This document shows positions 1 to 7,750 of a stretch of DNA of 64,000 nucleotides, piece after piece (positions within the stretch are counted from its first letter, which is position 1; the number at the start of each line of letters is the position of its first letter). The stretch comes from Curtobacterium sp. MCJR17_020 (lineage in GTDB: Bacteria; Actinomycetota; Actinomycetes; Actinomycetales; Microbacteriaceae). The notes under the pieces are model-generated. The model searched no databases and was not told the origin of the DNA. It was given only the letters and a program-made list of their open reading frames with translations. The translations under genes and the position numbers were made by a program. Location of the stretch: assembly GCF_003234365.2 (NCBI RefSeq), contig NZ_CP126260.1, positions 1,612,001-1,676,000 of the forward strand, given 5' to 3'.

Positions 1-1
1 G

Positions 2-388
2 GACCTGGCGTACGCGGCGAGCGACTTCGTCGTGTCCCGCTCCGGCGCCGGCATGGTCTGCGAGCTTACCGCGGTCGGGCTGCCGAGCGTGCTCGTGCCG
101 TACCCTGTCGGCAACGGCGAGCAGCGGCACAACGCGAAGGACGTCGTCGACGCCGGGGGAGCAGTGCTCGTGGCGGACGGGGAATTCGACCCCGACTGGG
201 TGACGTTCCAACTCCTGACCATCCTGCAGGACCGGGCCCGCATCGCGGACATGACGGTCCGGGCGGGCAGCGTCGGACACCGCGACGGCGCGGACCGGAT
301 GACCGACCTCGTCCTGGACGCCGCACGAGGTGCCGCACGAGGAACCGCACGAGGCAACGGCGCCGCCAGCACCACGGAGGAACCATGA
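2..388 (+). CDS. murG: UDP-GlcNAc:lipid I N-acetylglucosaminyltransferase MurG, C-terminal part (5' end cut by window)
   Basis: Only the last ~128 residues are present; the frame is open from base 2. MurG is the membrane-associated GT28 enzyme that adds GlcNAc to lipid I to form lipid II. The visible segment has the UDP-GlcNAc-binding loop SRSGAGMVCELTAVGLPSV followed by VPYP...GEQRHNA, the classic C-domain donor site of MurG. The tail after about base 315 is an Ala-Arg-Gly low-complexity stretch built from three 12-bp repeats (320-355). The stop overlaps the murC start as ATGA, implying translational coupling within the dcw operon. Identity is firm; the N-terminal acceptor domain lies outside the window. 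Confidence 0.95.
   Translation, partial: DLAYAASDFVVSRSGAGMVCELTAVGLPSVLVPYPVGNGEQRHNAKDVVDAGGAVLVADGEFDPDWVTFQLLTILQDRARIADMTVRAGSVGHRDGADRMTDLVLDAARGAARGTARGNGAASTTEEP
320..355 (+). repeat. Three 12-bp tandem repeats in the 3' end of murG
   Basis: Units 320-331, 332-343 and 344-355 share the core CCGCACGAGG and encode an Ala-Arg-Gly-x repeat in the non-conserved MurG tail, about 30 bases before the murC start. Confidence 0.75.
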
Positions 389-1788
389 CCATCAAGCCGG
401 ACCTGACGCAGCCGATCCCGGACGACCTCGGCACCGTGCACTTCGTCGGCATCGGCGGCGCCGGCATGAGCGGCATCGCCCGGATGTTCATCGCCGCTGG
501 CCACCGCGTGACGGGCAGCGACTCCCGCGAGACCGAGACGACGGGCATCATGCGCGACCTCGGCGCCGCGGTGCACATCGGCCACGACGCCGCGAGCGTC
601 GGCGACGCGGACACGATCGTCGTCACGAGCGCGCTGTGGCCGGACAACCCCGAACTGCTCGAGGCGCAGCGCCGCGGCCTGCCGGTGCTGCACCGGTCCC
701 AGGCCCTCGCCGCCCTCATCGCCGAGCACCGCCTCGTCGCGGTCGCCGGCGCGCACGGCAAGACCACCTCGACCGGCATGATCGTCACCGCGATGGTCGA
801 GCTCGGCCTCGACCCGAGCTTCGTCAACGGCGGCGTCATCCAGTCGCTCGGCACGAGCTCGGCGCCGGGCTCGAGCGACCTGTTCGTGGTCGAGGCCGAC
901 GAGTCCGACGGTTCGTTCCTGCTCTACGACGTCGCCGTGGCCCTCATCACGAACGTCGACGCGGACCACCTCGACCACTACGGCAGCGAGGAGGCCTTCA
1001 CCGAGGCGTTCGTCGAGTTCGCCGCGAAGGCGAGCGAGCGCATCGTGATCTCGAGCGACGACGCCGGCGCGAAGACCGTCACGGCGGGCATCCGCGCGCG
1101 TGCCGACGCTCCCGAGGTCGTGACCTTCGGCGAGGCCGTCGACGCCGACGTGCGCATCGAGGGCATCACCGAGTCCGCCGGCGTCGAGGTCGACTTCCGT
1201 GCGGCGGGCGAGGCACACCACCTGACGCTGCGCGTGCCGGGCCGGCACAACGCGATCAACGCCGTCGGTGCCTTCGCGGTCCTGACCGGCCTGGGCGTGA
1301 GCGCCGCCGACGCGATCCGCGGACTCGAGGCCTTCGGCGGCACCCAGCGCCGCTTCGAACTGCACGGTGTCGAGCGGGGTGTGTCGGTCTACGACGACTA
1401 CGCGCACCACCCGACCGAGGTCGCCGCGGCGCTCAAGGCCGCCCGCAACGTCGTCGGCGACGGCCGCATCATCGCCATCCACCAGCCCCACCTGTACTCG
1501 CGCACCCGTCTGATGGCCGGTGACTTCGCGCGGGTCTACGAGGAGCTCGCCGACCACACGGTCGTCCTCGACGTCTACGGCGCGCGCGAGGACCCGGAGC
1601 CCGGCGTCACCGGCGCCCTGGTGCAGGAGCGCTTCGCCGACCAGTCCCGCGTGGAGTTCCTGCCGGACTGGGACGAGGCCGCCACCCGTGCCGCCGAGGT
1701 CGCCCGCGACGGCGACATCATCATGACGCTCAGCTGCGGTGACGTGTACCGGATCATCCCGCAGGTGCTGGGAGCGTTGGTCCGGTGA
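385..1788 (+). CDS. murC: UDP-N-acetylmuramate--L-alanine ligase MurC
   Basis: A 467-residue cytoplasmic Mur ligase that adds L-Ala to UDP-MurNAc using ATP, the first step of the peptide stem. The N-terminal Rossmann domain has HFVGIGGAGMSGIA (residues 19-32). The central ATPase has the Mur P-loop GAHGKTT (122-128) and the acidic metal-binding motif EADESDGSF (170-178). Length is normal for the family. The ATG start overlaps the murG stop by 4 bases, and the stop overlaps the GTG of ftsQ, so murG-murC-ftsQ is one coupled unit. Confidence 0.98.
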   Translation: MTIKPDLTQPIPDDLGTVHFVGIGGAGMSGIARMFIAAGHRVTGSDSRETETTGIMRDLGAAVHIGHDAASVGDADTIVVTSALWPDNPELLEAQRRGLPVLHRSQALAALIAEHRLVAVAGAHGKTTSTGMIVTAMVELGLDPSFVNGGVIQSLGTSSAPGSSDLFVVEADESDGSFLLYDVAVALITNVDADHLDHYGSEEAFTEAFVEFAAKASERIVISSDDAGAKTVTAGIRARADAPEVVTFGEAVDADVRIEGITESAGVEVDFRAAGEAHHLTLRVPGRHNAINAVGAFAVLTGLGVSAADAIRGLEAFGGTQRRFELHGVERGVSVYDDYAHHPTEVAAALKAARNVVGDGRIIAIHQPHLYSRTRLMAGDFARVYEELADHTVVLDVYGAREDPEPGVTGALVQERFADQSRVEFLPDWDEAATRAAEVARDGDIIMTLSCGDVYRIIPQVLGALVR

Positions 1789-3074
1789 GGCGACCCGAGG
1801 GGTTCGACGAGGGGGACGCCCGCAGGGACGCCCCGGTCGAGGGCGCCGACGCGCCCCGGCAGCGTCGTGGCCCCTCGATGCCGCGGCTCCCGTTCCGTGG
1901 GCGCACACCTGACGACCGGGAGGCCCGTCCCACGCCCGACGACGAGACTCCGGTCGTCGAGACCCCGGCCTCCACCACCCCGACCACCGATGCCGTCGAC
2001 TCGACGCGCGACCGCGTCGGCACCCTCGCGGGCGCGGCCGGCCGCCGCGTCGGCGCCGGCCTCGGGGCCGTCGCCGACCGCCTGCGGGAGTACACACCGG
2101 ACGAGGACCACCGTGACCCGCGCCCCGACGCGGGCAACGCGCCCCGAGGAGACGGGGCGCAACGACCGTCCGGGGGCGCGGCGGGCAGTGCACGCGACCA
2201 CGACGCGACCGTCACCGACGTGCTCGACGCGGGCAGTGCCTCCCGGCCGCTCCAGCACGACGACGCACCCATCGGTGCCGGCGTCCGCGCTGCGGAGACC
2301 GCGCGTGAGGCGCGCATCGCGAAGCGTCGCCGTCGCCTGCTCGAGCGGGCCGAGGTGCGGCGGTTCACCCGGCGCAGCCGCCACCGTCGCGCCGCGTGGA
2401 TCACCGCGGCCGGCATCGTGCTCGTGCTCGGCGTCTCGATCCTGGTGGCGGTGTTCTCGCCGCTGATGGCCCTGCAGACGATCGAGGTCAAGGGCACCAA
2501 CCGCGTCGACGAGACCGCGTTGCGGCAGGCCCTGTCCGACCAGATCGGCACCCCGCTCGCGCGGCTCGACTTCGACGAGATCAAGCAGGACATCGCCGGC
2601 TTCCCGCTCATCGAGAGCTACGTGACCGAAGAGGCCCCGCCGCACACCCTCGTCGTGACGGTGACCGAGCGCACCCCCGTCGTGGCCGTGAAGTCCGGCA
2701 GCTCGTTCGACCTCGTCGACCCGGCCGGCATCGTCGTGCAGTCGTCGCCGCAGCGTCCGGCCACCATGCCGCTCGCCGACATCGCTCGTGCGCGCCTCGG
2801 GTCCTCGAGCTTCCGCACGATGACCGAGGTCGTGCTGGCGCTGCCGTCGACCGTCCGGTCGCAGGTCACGCGGGTCGCCGGGTCCACTGCCGACGACGTG
2901 ACCCTGACGCTCAAGGACGGCTCGACCGTCGTGTGGGGGAGCCCCGACGACTCCGAGGCGAAGGCCGCGCTGCTCGCCGCCCTGGTGAAGGACCACGCGG
3001 CGCGGAACCCGGGTGTCGTGGTCGAGTACGACGTGTCCGCACCGGACAACGGCGTGATCCGCGCGAAGGACTGA
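1785..3074 (+). CDS. ftsQ: Cell division protein FtsQ (POTRA domain)
   Basis: Bitopic divisome protein of 429 residues that links early and late division proteins. A long charged, Pro/Asp/Arg-rich cytoplasmic region (about 1-200) precedes one transmembrane helix (about 203-225), then the POTRA domain starts at MALQTIEVKGTNRVDE (from residue 228), followed by the extracytoplasmic FtsQ domain. The cytoplasmic extension is much longer than the 20-100 residues seen in many homologues and is low-complexity. GTG start overlaps murC (GTGA). The position between murC and ftsZ, with no ftsA, is the usual actinobacterial order. Confidence 0.94.
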   Translation: MRRPEGFDEGDARRDAPVEGADAPRQRRGPSMPRLPFRGRTPDDREARPTPDDETPVVETPASTTPTTDAVDSTRDRVGTLAGAAGRRVGAGLGAVADRLREYTPDEDHRDPRPDAGNAPRGDGAQRPSGGAAGSARDHDATVTDVLDAGSASRPLQHDDAPIGAGVRAAETAREARIAKRRRRLLERAEVRRFTRRSRHRRAAWITAAGIVLVLGVSILVAVFSPLMALQTIEVKGTNRVDETALRQALSDQIGTPLARLDFDEIKQDIAGFPLIESYVTEEAPPHTLVVTVTERTPVVAVKSGSSFDLVDPAGIVVQSSPQRPATMPLADIARARLGSSSFRTMTEVVLALPSTVRSQVTRVAGSTADDVTLTLKDGSTVVWGSPDDSEAKAALLAALVKDHAARNPGVVVEYDVSAPDNGVIRAKD

Positions 3075-3134
3075 ATTGCCGACCTGATCGGCGACACGCG
3101 GCGTGGCGGGGCGACAGTGCGCGGAACCCACCCG

Positions 3135-3140
3135 TAGCGT
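3135..3140 (+). promoter_or_regulatory. Possible -10 box for ftsZ
   Basis: TAGCGT, the same hexamer as in front of comEA, lies about 80 bases before the ftsZ start in the 145-base ftsQ-ftsZ gap. No convincing -35 is visible. ftsZ in actinobacteria usually has its own promoters here. Confidence 0.3.
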
Positions 3141-3188
3141 CGAAGCCAGCACCACATCTACCAGCATTGCCCCTGAACTTCAAGTAGA

Positions 3189-3209
3189 GGTTGAGGGTTC
3201 AACCGGAGG
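3189..3209 (+). promoter_or_regulatory. Hairpin abutting the ftsZ Shine-Dalgarno sequence
   Basis: GGTTGA (3189-3194), a GGGT loop and TCAACC (3199-3204) form a 6-bp hairpin that ends directly at the ribosome-binding site GGAGG (3205-3209), 10 bases before the GTG start. It could tune FtsZ translation; function is inferred only. Confidence 0.4.
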
Positions 3210-3219
3210 CCTGACTGAC

Positions 3220-4380
3220 GTGACCACGAACCACAACTACCTCGCCGTCATCAAGGTCGTCGGTGTCGGCGGCGGCGGCGTCAACGCCGTCAACCGGATG
3301 ATCGAACTCGGCCTCCGTGGCGTCGAGTTCATCGCGATCAACACCGACGCGCAGGCGCTGCTGCTCAGCGACGCCGACGTCAAGCTCGACGTCGGCCGCG
3401 AGATCACCCGCGGCCTCGGCGCCGGCGCGGACCCCGAGGTCGGCCGTCGTGCCGCCGAGGACCACGCCGAGGAGATCGAAGAGGCCCTCGCCGGTGCCGA
3501 CATGGTCTTCGTCACCGCCGGTGAAGGCGGTGGGACCGGCACGGGTGGTGCGCCCGTCGTCGCCCGCATCGCCAAGTCCATCGGCGCGCTCACCATCGGC
3601 GTCGTCACGAAGCCGTTCAGCTTCGAGGGCAAGCGTCGTCAGTCGCAGGCCGAGAACGGCGTCGCCGGGCTCAAGGACGAGGTCGACACGCTCATCGTCG
3701 TGCCGAACGACCGCCTGCTGGAGATCAGCGACCGCGGCATCTCGATGGTCGAGGCCTTCGCCACCGCCGACCAGGTGCTCCTCGCCGGCGTGCAGGGCAT
3801 CACCGACCTCATCACCACCCCGGGCCTCATCAACCTCGACTTCGCCGACGTGAAGTCCGTCATGCAGGGTGCGGGTTCCGCGCTCATGGGCATCGGTTCC
3901 TCGCGGGGTGCCGACCGCGCCATCAAGGCCGCGGAGCTCGCCGTGGCGTCGCCGCTGCTCGAGGCCTCGATCGACGGTGCGCACGGCGTGCTGCTCTCGA
4001 TCCAGGGTGGCTCGAACCTCGGCATCTTCGAGATCAACGACGCCGCCCGTCTGGTGCAGGAAGCCGTGCACCCCGAGGCGAACATCATCTTCGGAGCGGT
4101 CATCGACGACACCCTCGGCGACGAGGTCCGCGTGACCGTCATCGCCGCGGGCTTCGACGGCGGCGAGCCGGCGCAGCAGCAGAAGGAGCGTCGCTCGAGC
4201 TACGTCGACCCCGAGTCGAGCGCGACGGCCCCCGTCGCCGCGTCGACCGGCGCGATCGAGGACTCCAGCACGTCGAGCCCCTCGTGGGCCTCGCAGGAAC
4301 ACCAGCCGCCGGTGCAGCGCGCCGCCGACCCGGCGTTCGACGACGACGACGAGCTCGACGTCCCCGACTTCCTGAAGTAA
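3220..4380 (+). CDS. ftsZ: Cell division GTPase FtsZ
   Basis: Tubulin-like GTPase that forms the Z ring; 386 residues. The start chosen is the GTG after GGAGG because it gives the conserved N-terminus TTNHNYLAVIKVVGVGGGG; an upstream in-frame ATG at 3103 would add an unrelated extension. The tubulin signature GEGGGTGTGGAPVVA and the T7 synergy loop NLDFADVK are intact. The C-terminal linker is Ala/Ser-rich and ends in the conserved peptide DDELDVPDFLK that contacts partners such as SepF and FtsW in actinobacteria. yggS follows after 8 bases. Confidence 0.98.
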   Translation: MTTNHNYLAVIKVVGVGGGGVNAVNRMIELGLRGVEFIAINTDAQALLLSDADVKLDVGREITRGLGAGADPEVGRRAAEDHAEEIEEALAGADMVFVTAGEGGGTGTGGAPVVARIAKSIGALTIGVVTKPFSFEGKRRQSQAENGVAGLKDEVDTLIVVPNDRLLEISDRGISMVEAFATADQVLLAGVQGITDLITTPGLINLDFADVKSVMQGAGSALMGIGSSRGADRAIKAAELAVASPLLEASIDGAHGVLLSIQGGSNLGIFEINDAARLVQEAVHPEANIIFGAVIDDTLGDEVRVTVIAAGFDGGEPAQQQKERRSSYVDPESSATAPVAASTGAIEDSSTSSPSWASQEHQPPVQRAADPAFDDDDELDVPDFLK

Positions 4381-4388
4381 CCCTCCCG

Positions 4389-5135
4389 TTGGTAGCCGAC
4401 ACGCGCCTCCAGTTCGCCTCGTCACCTGATGACGGATCGTCGCCTCGTGACGACGGACTGGAGGCGCGTGTCGCGTCCGTCCGGAGTGGCATCGCCGACG
4501 CGGCGCGCGCCGCAGGGCGTTCGGCCGACGACCTCACGCTGATCGTCGTCACGAAGTACCACCCGGCGTCCCTCGTCCGTGCGCTGGCGTCACTCGGCGT
4601 CACCGACGCGGGGGAGAACCGCCACCAAGAGGCACAGGCCAAGGCCGCGGAACTCGCCGACCTCGACCTGACCTGGCACTTCATCGGGCAGCTGCAGTCG
4701 AAGAAGGCCCGGCAGGTCCGTCGGTACGCGCACGTCGTGCAGTCCCTCGACCGCACGTCGGTGGTGGACGCCTTCGCACCGACCGAGGCCGAGCCGGAGC
4801 CGCCGGTCATCGACGGGTTCGTGCAGGTCAACCTGACCGACGACCCCGGCCGCGGCGGTGTGCAACCGGACGACGTCGAGGCGATGGCCGCACGCGTGCT
4901 CGAGACCGGCACCATCCGGCTTCGCGGGGTCATGGCCGTCGCGCCGCTGGACGAGGAACCCCGTGCGGCGTTCGCGCGACTGCGGGCGATCTCGGACCGG
5001 GTCGTGGCGCTCGAACCCGGCGCCACCGACATCTCGGCCGGCATGAGCGGCGACTACGCCGACGCCGTGCTCGAGGGCGCGACACACCTGCGGATCGGCA
5101 CCGCAATCACGGGAAATCGGCCGGCGGCACCCTAG
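4389..5135 (+). CDS. YggS/PROSC-family pyridoxal-phosphate homeostasis protein
   Basis: Single-domain PLP-binding protein (alanine-racemase barrel fold) of about 248 residues with a role in PLP homeostasis. Family marks are the PLP lysine in IVVTKYHPA, ENRHQEAQAKA, LTWHFIGQLQSKKARQV, MSGDYADAVLEGATHLRIG. It sits between ftsZ and sepF as in many Gram-positives. The start is uncertain: TTG at 4389 is the only in-frame ordinary start after ftsZ, but the first ~25 codons are poorly conserved in character and contain one arm of a long inverted repeat, so a later start such as CTG 4458 is possible. Confidence 0.9.
   Translation: MVADTRLQFASSPDDGSSPRDDGLEARVASVRSGIADAARAAGRSADDLTLIVVTKYHPASLVRALASLGVTDAGENRHQEAQAKAAELADLDLTWHFIGQLQSKKARQVRRYAHVVQSLDRTSVVDAFAPTEAEPEPPVIDGFVQVNLTDDPGRGGVQPDDVEAMAARVLETGTIRLRGVMAVAPLDEEPRAAFARLRAISDRVVALEPGATDISAGMSGDYADAVLEGATHLRIGTAITGNRPAAP
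4397..4473 (+). repeat. 17-bp inverted repeat at the ftsZ-yggS junction
   Basis: Arms CGACACGCGCCTCCAGT (4397-4413) and its exact reverse complement (4457-4473) flank a 43-base loop that has smaller stems of its own (for example CGTCA/TGACG). It begins 16 bases after the ftsZ stop. It may be an attenuator or RNA stability element for ftsZ, or it lies inside the yggS 5' coding region if the TTG start is right. Confidence 0.7.
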
Positions 5136-5138
5136 CCT
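5133..5138 (+). promoter_or_regulatory. Putative sepF -10 box overlapping the yggS stop codon
   Basis: TAGCCT starts with the TAG stop of yggS. It is 40 bases before the sepF ATG, leaving room for a leader with the ribosome-binding site GGAGGA (5170-5175). No clear -35. Confidence 0.35.
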
Positions 5139-5178
5139 CGTTGCAGGGCATCCACGTGCACCAACTTCCGGAGGAACC

Positions 5179-5757
5179 ATGGCCAACCCGCTGAAGAAGA
5201 CGATGGTCTACCTCGGCCTCGCCGACGAGGAACTCGACTACGAGGACGAGCAGCCGCAGCAGGCCGCGCCCGCGCGCCAGCAGGCCCCTGCCACTCCGGC
5301 TGCAGCCCCGCAGGAGGCCCCCGCCCCGGTGGACGCTCCCGCGGCCGCCGCAGCTCCGGCAGCCGCCCCGGCCGCTGCTCCGGCGAAGACGCACACCCAC
5401 CAGCGCGGCGCCCAGGTCACTCCGCTCCGCCGCTCGCACACGACCGCACAGAAGGCGACCCCGGTCCAGGAAATGAACGAGATCCTCACCGTCCACCCGC
5501 GCGAGTACAAGGACGCCCAGTCCATCGCCGAGAGCTTCCGCGACGGGATCCCCGTCATCATCAACCTCTCGCAGATGACCGAGAACGACGCCCGACGCAT
5601 GATCGACTTCGCCTCCGGCCTGTCGCTCGGCCTGTACGGCAAGATCGAGCGCGTCACGAACAAGGTCTTCCTGCTGTCGCCCGCACACGTCGCAGTGAGC
5701 GGTGAGCCGGCTGAGGTAGAGTCCGACATCGAGGCGAACTTCTTCGCCCAGTCCTGA
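5179..5757 (+). CDS. sepF: Cell division protein SepF
   Basis: Membrane anchor and bundler of FtsZ; essential in actinobacteria that lack FtsA. 192 residues. The N-terminus MANPLKKTMVYLGLADEE is the amphipathic membrane-binding helix typical of actinobacterial SepF. A flexible Ala/Pro/Gln-rich linker (about 28-80) follows, then the SepF dimerisation domain (about 93-180: VHPREYKDAQSIAESFRDGI, VIINLSQM, ARRMIDFASGL). ATG start with strong GGAGGA. It lies downstream of ftsZ and yggS, the canonical place. Confidence 0.96.
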   Translation: MANPLKKTMVYLGLADEELDYEDEQPQQAAPARQQAPATPAAAPQEAPAPVDAPAAAAAPAAAPAAAPAKTHTHQRGAQVTPLRRSHTTAQKATPVQEMNEILTVHPREYKDAQSIAESFRDGIPVIINLSQMTENDARRMIDFASGLSLGLYGKIERVTNKVFLLSPAHVAVSGEPAEVESDIEANFFAQS

Positions 5758-5828
5758 GCCGTCCCCCGGCCACCCGCCCGTGAGCGTCGTCGCATGACGG
5801 CACTCGCCCGAGACGAGCGAGCCCCATC

Positions 5829-6125
5829 GTGTCCGTGATCCTAGGGATCATCTCCCTCGCCCTCCTGCTGTACTTCTTCGTCATGTGGGGGCGGTTCGCG
5901 CTCGACCTCGTGCAGAACTTCAACCGGTCCTGGCGGCCGCGCGGGGGCCTGCTCGTGGTCTCCGAGTTCGTCTACACGATCACCGATCCGCCGATCCGCG
6001 CGGTTCGGCGGGTCCTGCCGCCGCTCCGCATGGGGCCGGTGGCACTCGACTTCGGCTGGACGATCGTCATGCTCGTCGTGATCATCGCCCGGGTCGTCGT
6101 CAACGGCATCGCCGTCGCGGTCTGA
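5829..6125 (+). CDS. YggT-family membrane protein
   Basis: 98-residue integral membrane protein with two hydrophobic segments (about 3-22 and 72-96) around a basic loop with TDPPIRAVRRVLPPLR, which is the YggT signature (DP-x-L-x-x-x-R-x-x-x-P). GTG start. The family sits between sepF and divIVA across Gram-positives and is thought to help division or osmotic tolerance, but its molecular job is unknown. Confidence 0.92.
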   Translation: MSVILGIISLALLLYFFVMWGRFALDLVQNFNRSWRPRGGLLVVSEFVYTITDPPIRAVRRVLPPLRMGPVALDFGWTIVMLVVIIARVVVNGIAVAV

Positions 6126-6128
6126 CCC

Positions 6129-6180
6129 GATCCAGGCCCGTTCCTGGCTCGATCCAGGCCCGTTCCTGGCTCGATCCAGG
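6129..6180 (+). repeat. 22-bp tandem repeat after yggT
   Basis: Units 6129-6150 and 6151-6172 are identical and begin GATCCAGGCCCGTTCCTGG; a partial third unit GATCCAGG runs to 6180. Each unit contains CCAGG...CCTGG, so it can fold as a small hairpin. It lies 3 bases after the yggT stop and may serve as a terminator-like structure. Confidence 0.8.
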
Positions 6181-6296
6181 TCCGCGACACGCGCCGCGCC
6201 GACACCGCGGTCATCGTTCCGCCCCATCGTCGGTGTACGGTGGTCGGGATCGATGCTCGCCTCCGGCGCGGCATCCGCACCACAGGGCGTGACTGG

Positions 6297-6302
6297 TAAG
6301 TT
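6297..6302 (+). promoter_or_regulatory. Possible extended -10 promoter of divIVA
   Basis: TAAGTT preceded by TGG resembles an extended -10. It is about 54 bases before the divIVA ATG, in the 231-base yggT-divIVA gap; the -35 is not recognisable. Confidence 0.3.
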
Positions 6303-6356
6303 CGGTCGCGACGCAAGTGGTTCCACACGTTCAGCAGTTCTATTGAGGTGACGGCA

Positions 6357-7037
6357 ATGGCTTTGACGCCGGAAGACGTAGTCAACAAGCGGTTCCAGCC
6401 GACGAAGTTCCGCGAGGGCTACGACCAGGACGAGGTCGACGACTTCCTCGACGAGGTCGTGGTCGAGCTGCGTCGCCTGACCGCGGAGAACGACGAGCTC
6501 CGCCAGCGCCTGCAGGCGGCCGAGTCGGCCCCGCAGTCGGCGCAGGCCGAGCAGCCCGCTCCGGCGGCCGAGCCGGAGCCCGTGCCGGCCCCGGTCGAGG
6601 TGGCTCCCGAGCCCGCTCCGGTCGCAGCGGCCGCCCCGGCGACCACGGTCCCGGCGGACGAGGACACCGAGGGCACCACGAACCTCCTGACGCTCGCGCG
6701 TCGTCTCCACGAGGAGCACGTCCGCGAAGGCGTCGAGAAGCGCGACGCGCTCATCGCCGAGGGCACCGCCCAGGCAGCGCGTCTCGTCTCCGAGGCCGAG
6801 GCCAAGCAGCGCCAGATCATCGCCGACACCGAGAACACGAACCGTCAGCGTGTCCAGGTGCTCGAGCAGGAGCAGCGCCAGCTCGAGGGCAAGATCGACG
6901 AGCTCCGGACGTTCGAGCGCGACTACCGCGCCCAGCTCAAGAGCTACATCCAGGGGCAGCTCTCCGAGCTCGACTCCTCGAACGAGCAGTCCGGTCTCAC
7001 CCCGGCGCCGGCATCGGCGCAGGGCTTCGGCAACTGA
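6357..7037 (+). CDS. divIVA: DivIVA/Wag31 polar growth and division scaffold
   Basis: Coiled-coil cytoskeletal protein that marks poles and septa and directs polar peptidoglycan growth in actinobacteria; 226 residues. N-terminal lipid-binding DivIVA domain: ALTPEDVVNKRFQPTKFREG and YDQDEVDDFLDEVV. A Pro/Ala-rich linker (about 60-105) separates it from a long C-terminal coiled coil (about 110-210, heptad-rich with many E, Q, R). ATG 6357 is preferred over the GTG nine bases upstream because GAGGTGA gives a well-spaced ribosome site and MALTP is the conserved N-terminus. Confidence 0.96.
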   Translation: MALTPEDVVNKRFQPTKFREGYDQDEVDDFLDEVVVELRRLTAENDELRQRLQAAESAPQSAQAEQPAPAAEPEPVPAPVEVAPEPAPVAAAAPATTVPADEDTEGTTNLLTLARRLHEEHVREGVEKRDALIAEGTAQAARLVSEAEAKQRQIIADTENTNRQRVQVLEQEQRQLEGKIDELRTFERDYRAQLKSYIQGQLSELDSSNEQSGLTPAPASAQGFGN

Positions 7038-7039
7038 CG

Positions 7040-7750
7040 TTGTCGCGACCAGCATCACGAGCGAAGGTCAGTGTCCGCGCGATCGCGGCACTGGCCTTCG
7101 CCGCTGTCGTGGTGGTGGCGTTCGACCAGGTCGCGAAGGCGCTGGTCGTCGCGAACCTGCCGTACGGCACCCCCGTCCCGATCCTGGGCGGGGCGCTCCA
7201 GTTCCTGTACGTCCGGAACCCCGGAGCGGCGTTCTCCTTCGCGGTGAACATGACGTGGGTGTTCTCGATCATCTCGGCGGCGGTCGTCGTCGCGATCATC
7301 ATCTACTCGCGTCGGATCCGGTCGATGTGGTGGGCCGTCGTGCTCGGCATGCTGCTGGGTGGCGCGCTCGGCAACCTGATCGACCGACTCTTCCGTGAGC
7401 CCGGCTTCGGCCGCGGCCACGTGGTCGACTTCATCTCGACGCCGTGGATGATGCCGGCGATCTACAACGTCGCCGACTCGTTCATCTGCATCAGCATGGT
7501 GGTCTTCGTGCTGCTGGTGATCCTCGGGGTGAACCTCGACGGGTCCCGCGCGGTCTCCGCCAAGCGCGCTGCGCAGGCGGACACGGCGGAGCCGCTCGAC
7601 GGTGGGGCCGCGTTCTCGGCGCCCGCAGCCGACGCTGCAGCGCCTGCAGCCGACGCGGCATCGCCCGCAGCCGACGTGGCGGAGCCGGAGCGGGCCTCCC
7701 GTCCGGCGCAGCACGACCGGCGCGACGCGCTGGGGCACGACGCCACGTGA
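7040..7750 (+). CDS. lspA: Lipoprotein signal peptidase (signal peptidase II)
   Basis: Membrane aspartyl protease that removes signal peptides from diacylated prolipoproteins. Four predicted membrane helices and the conserved boxes FDQVAKALV (28-36), YVRNPGAAFSF (57-67), GALGNLIDR (108-116), VVDFI with Asp130 and YNVADSFI with Asp146; the two Asp residues are the catalytic pair. Start is a weak TTG two bases after divIVA; a downstream start is possible but would trim only the first few residues. The last ~60 residues are an Ala/Pro/Asp repeat tail (PAADAA type) not needed for activity. Stop overlaps the rluD GTG. Confidence 0.95.
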   Translation: MSRPASRAKVSVRAIAALAFAAVVVVAFDQVAKALVVANLPYGTPVPILGGALQFLYVRNPGAAFSFAVNMTWVFSIISAAVVVAIIIYSRRIRSMWWAVVLGMLLGGALGNLIDRLFREPGFGRGHVVDFISTPWMMPAIYNVADSFICISMVVFVLLVILGVNLDGSRAVSAKRAAQADTAEPLDGGAAFSAPAADAAAPAADAASPAADVAEPERASRPAQHDRRDALGHDAT

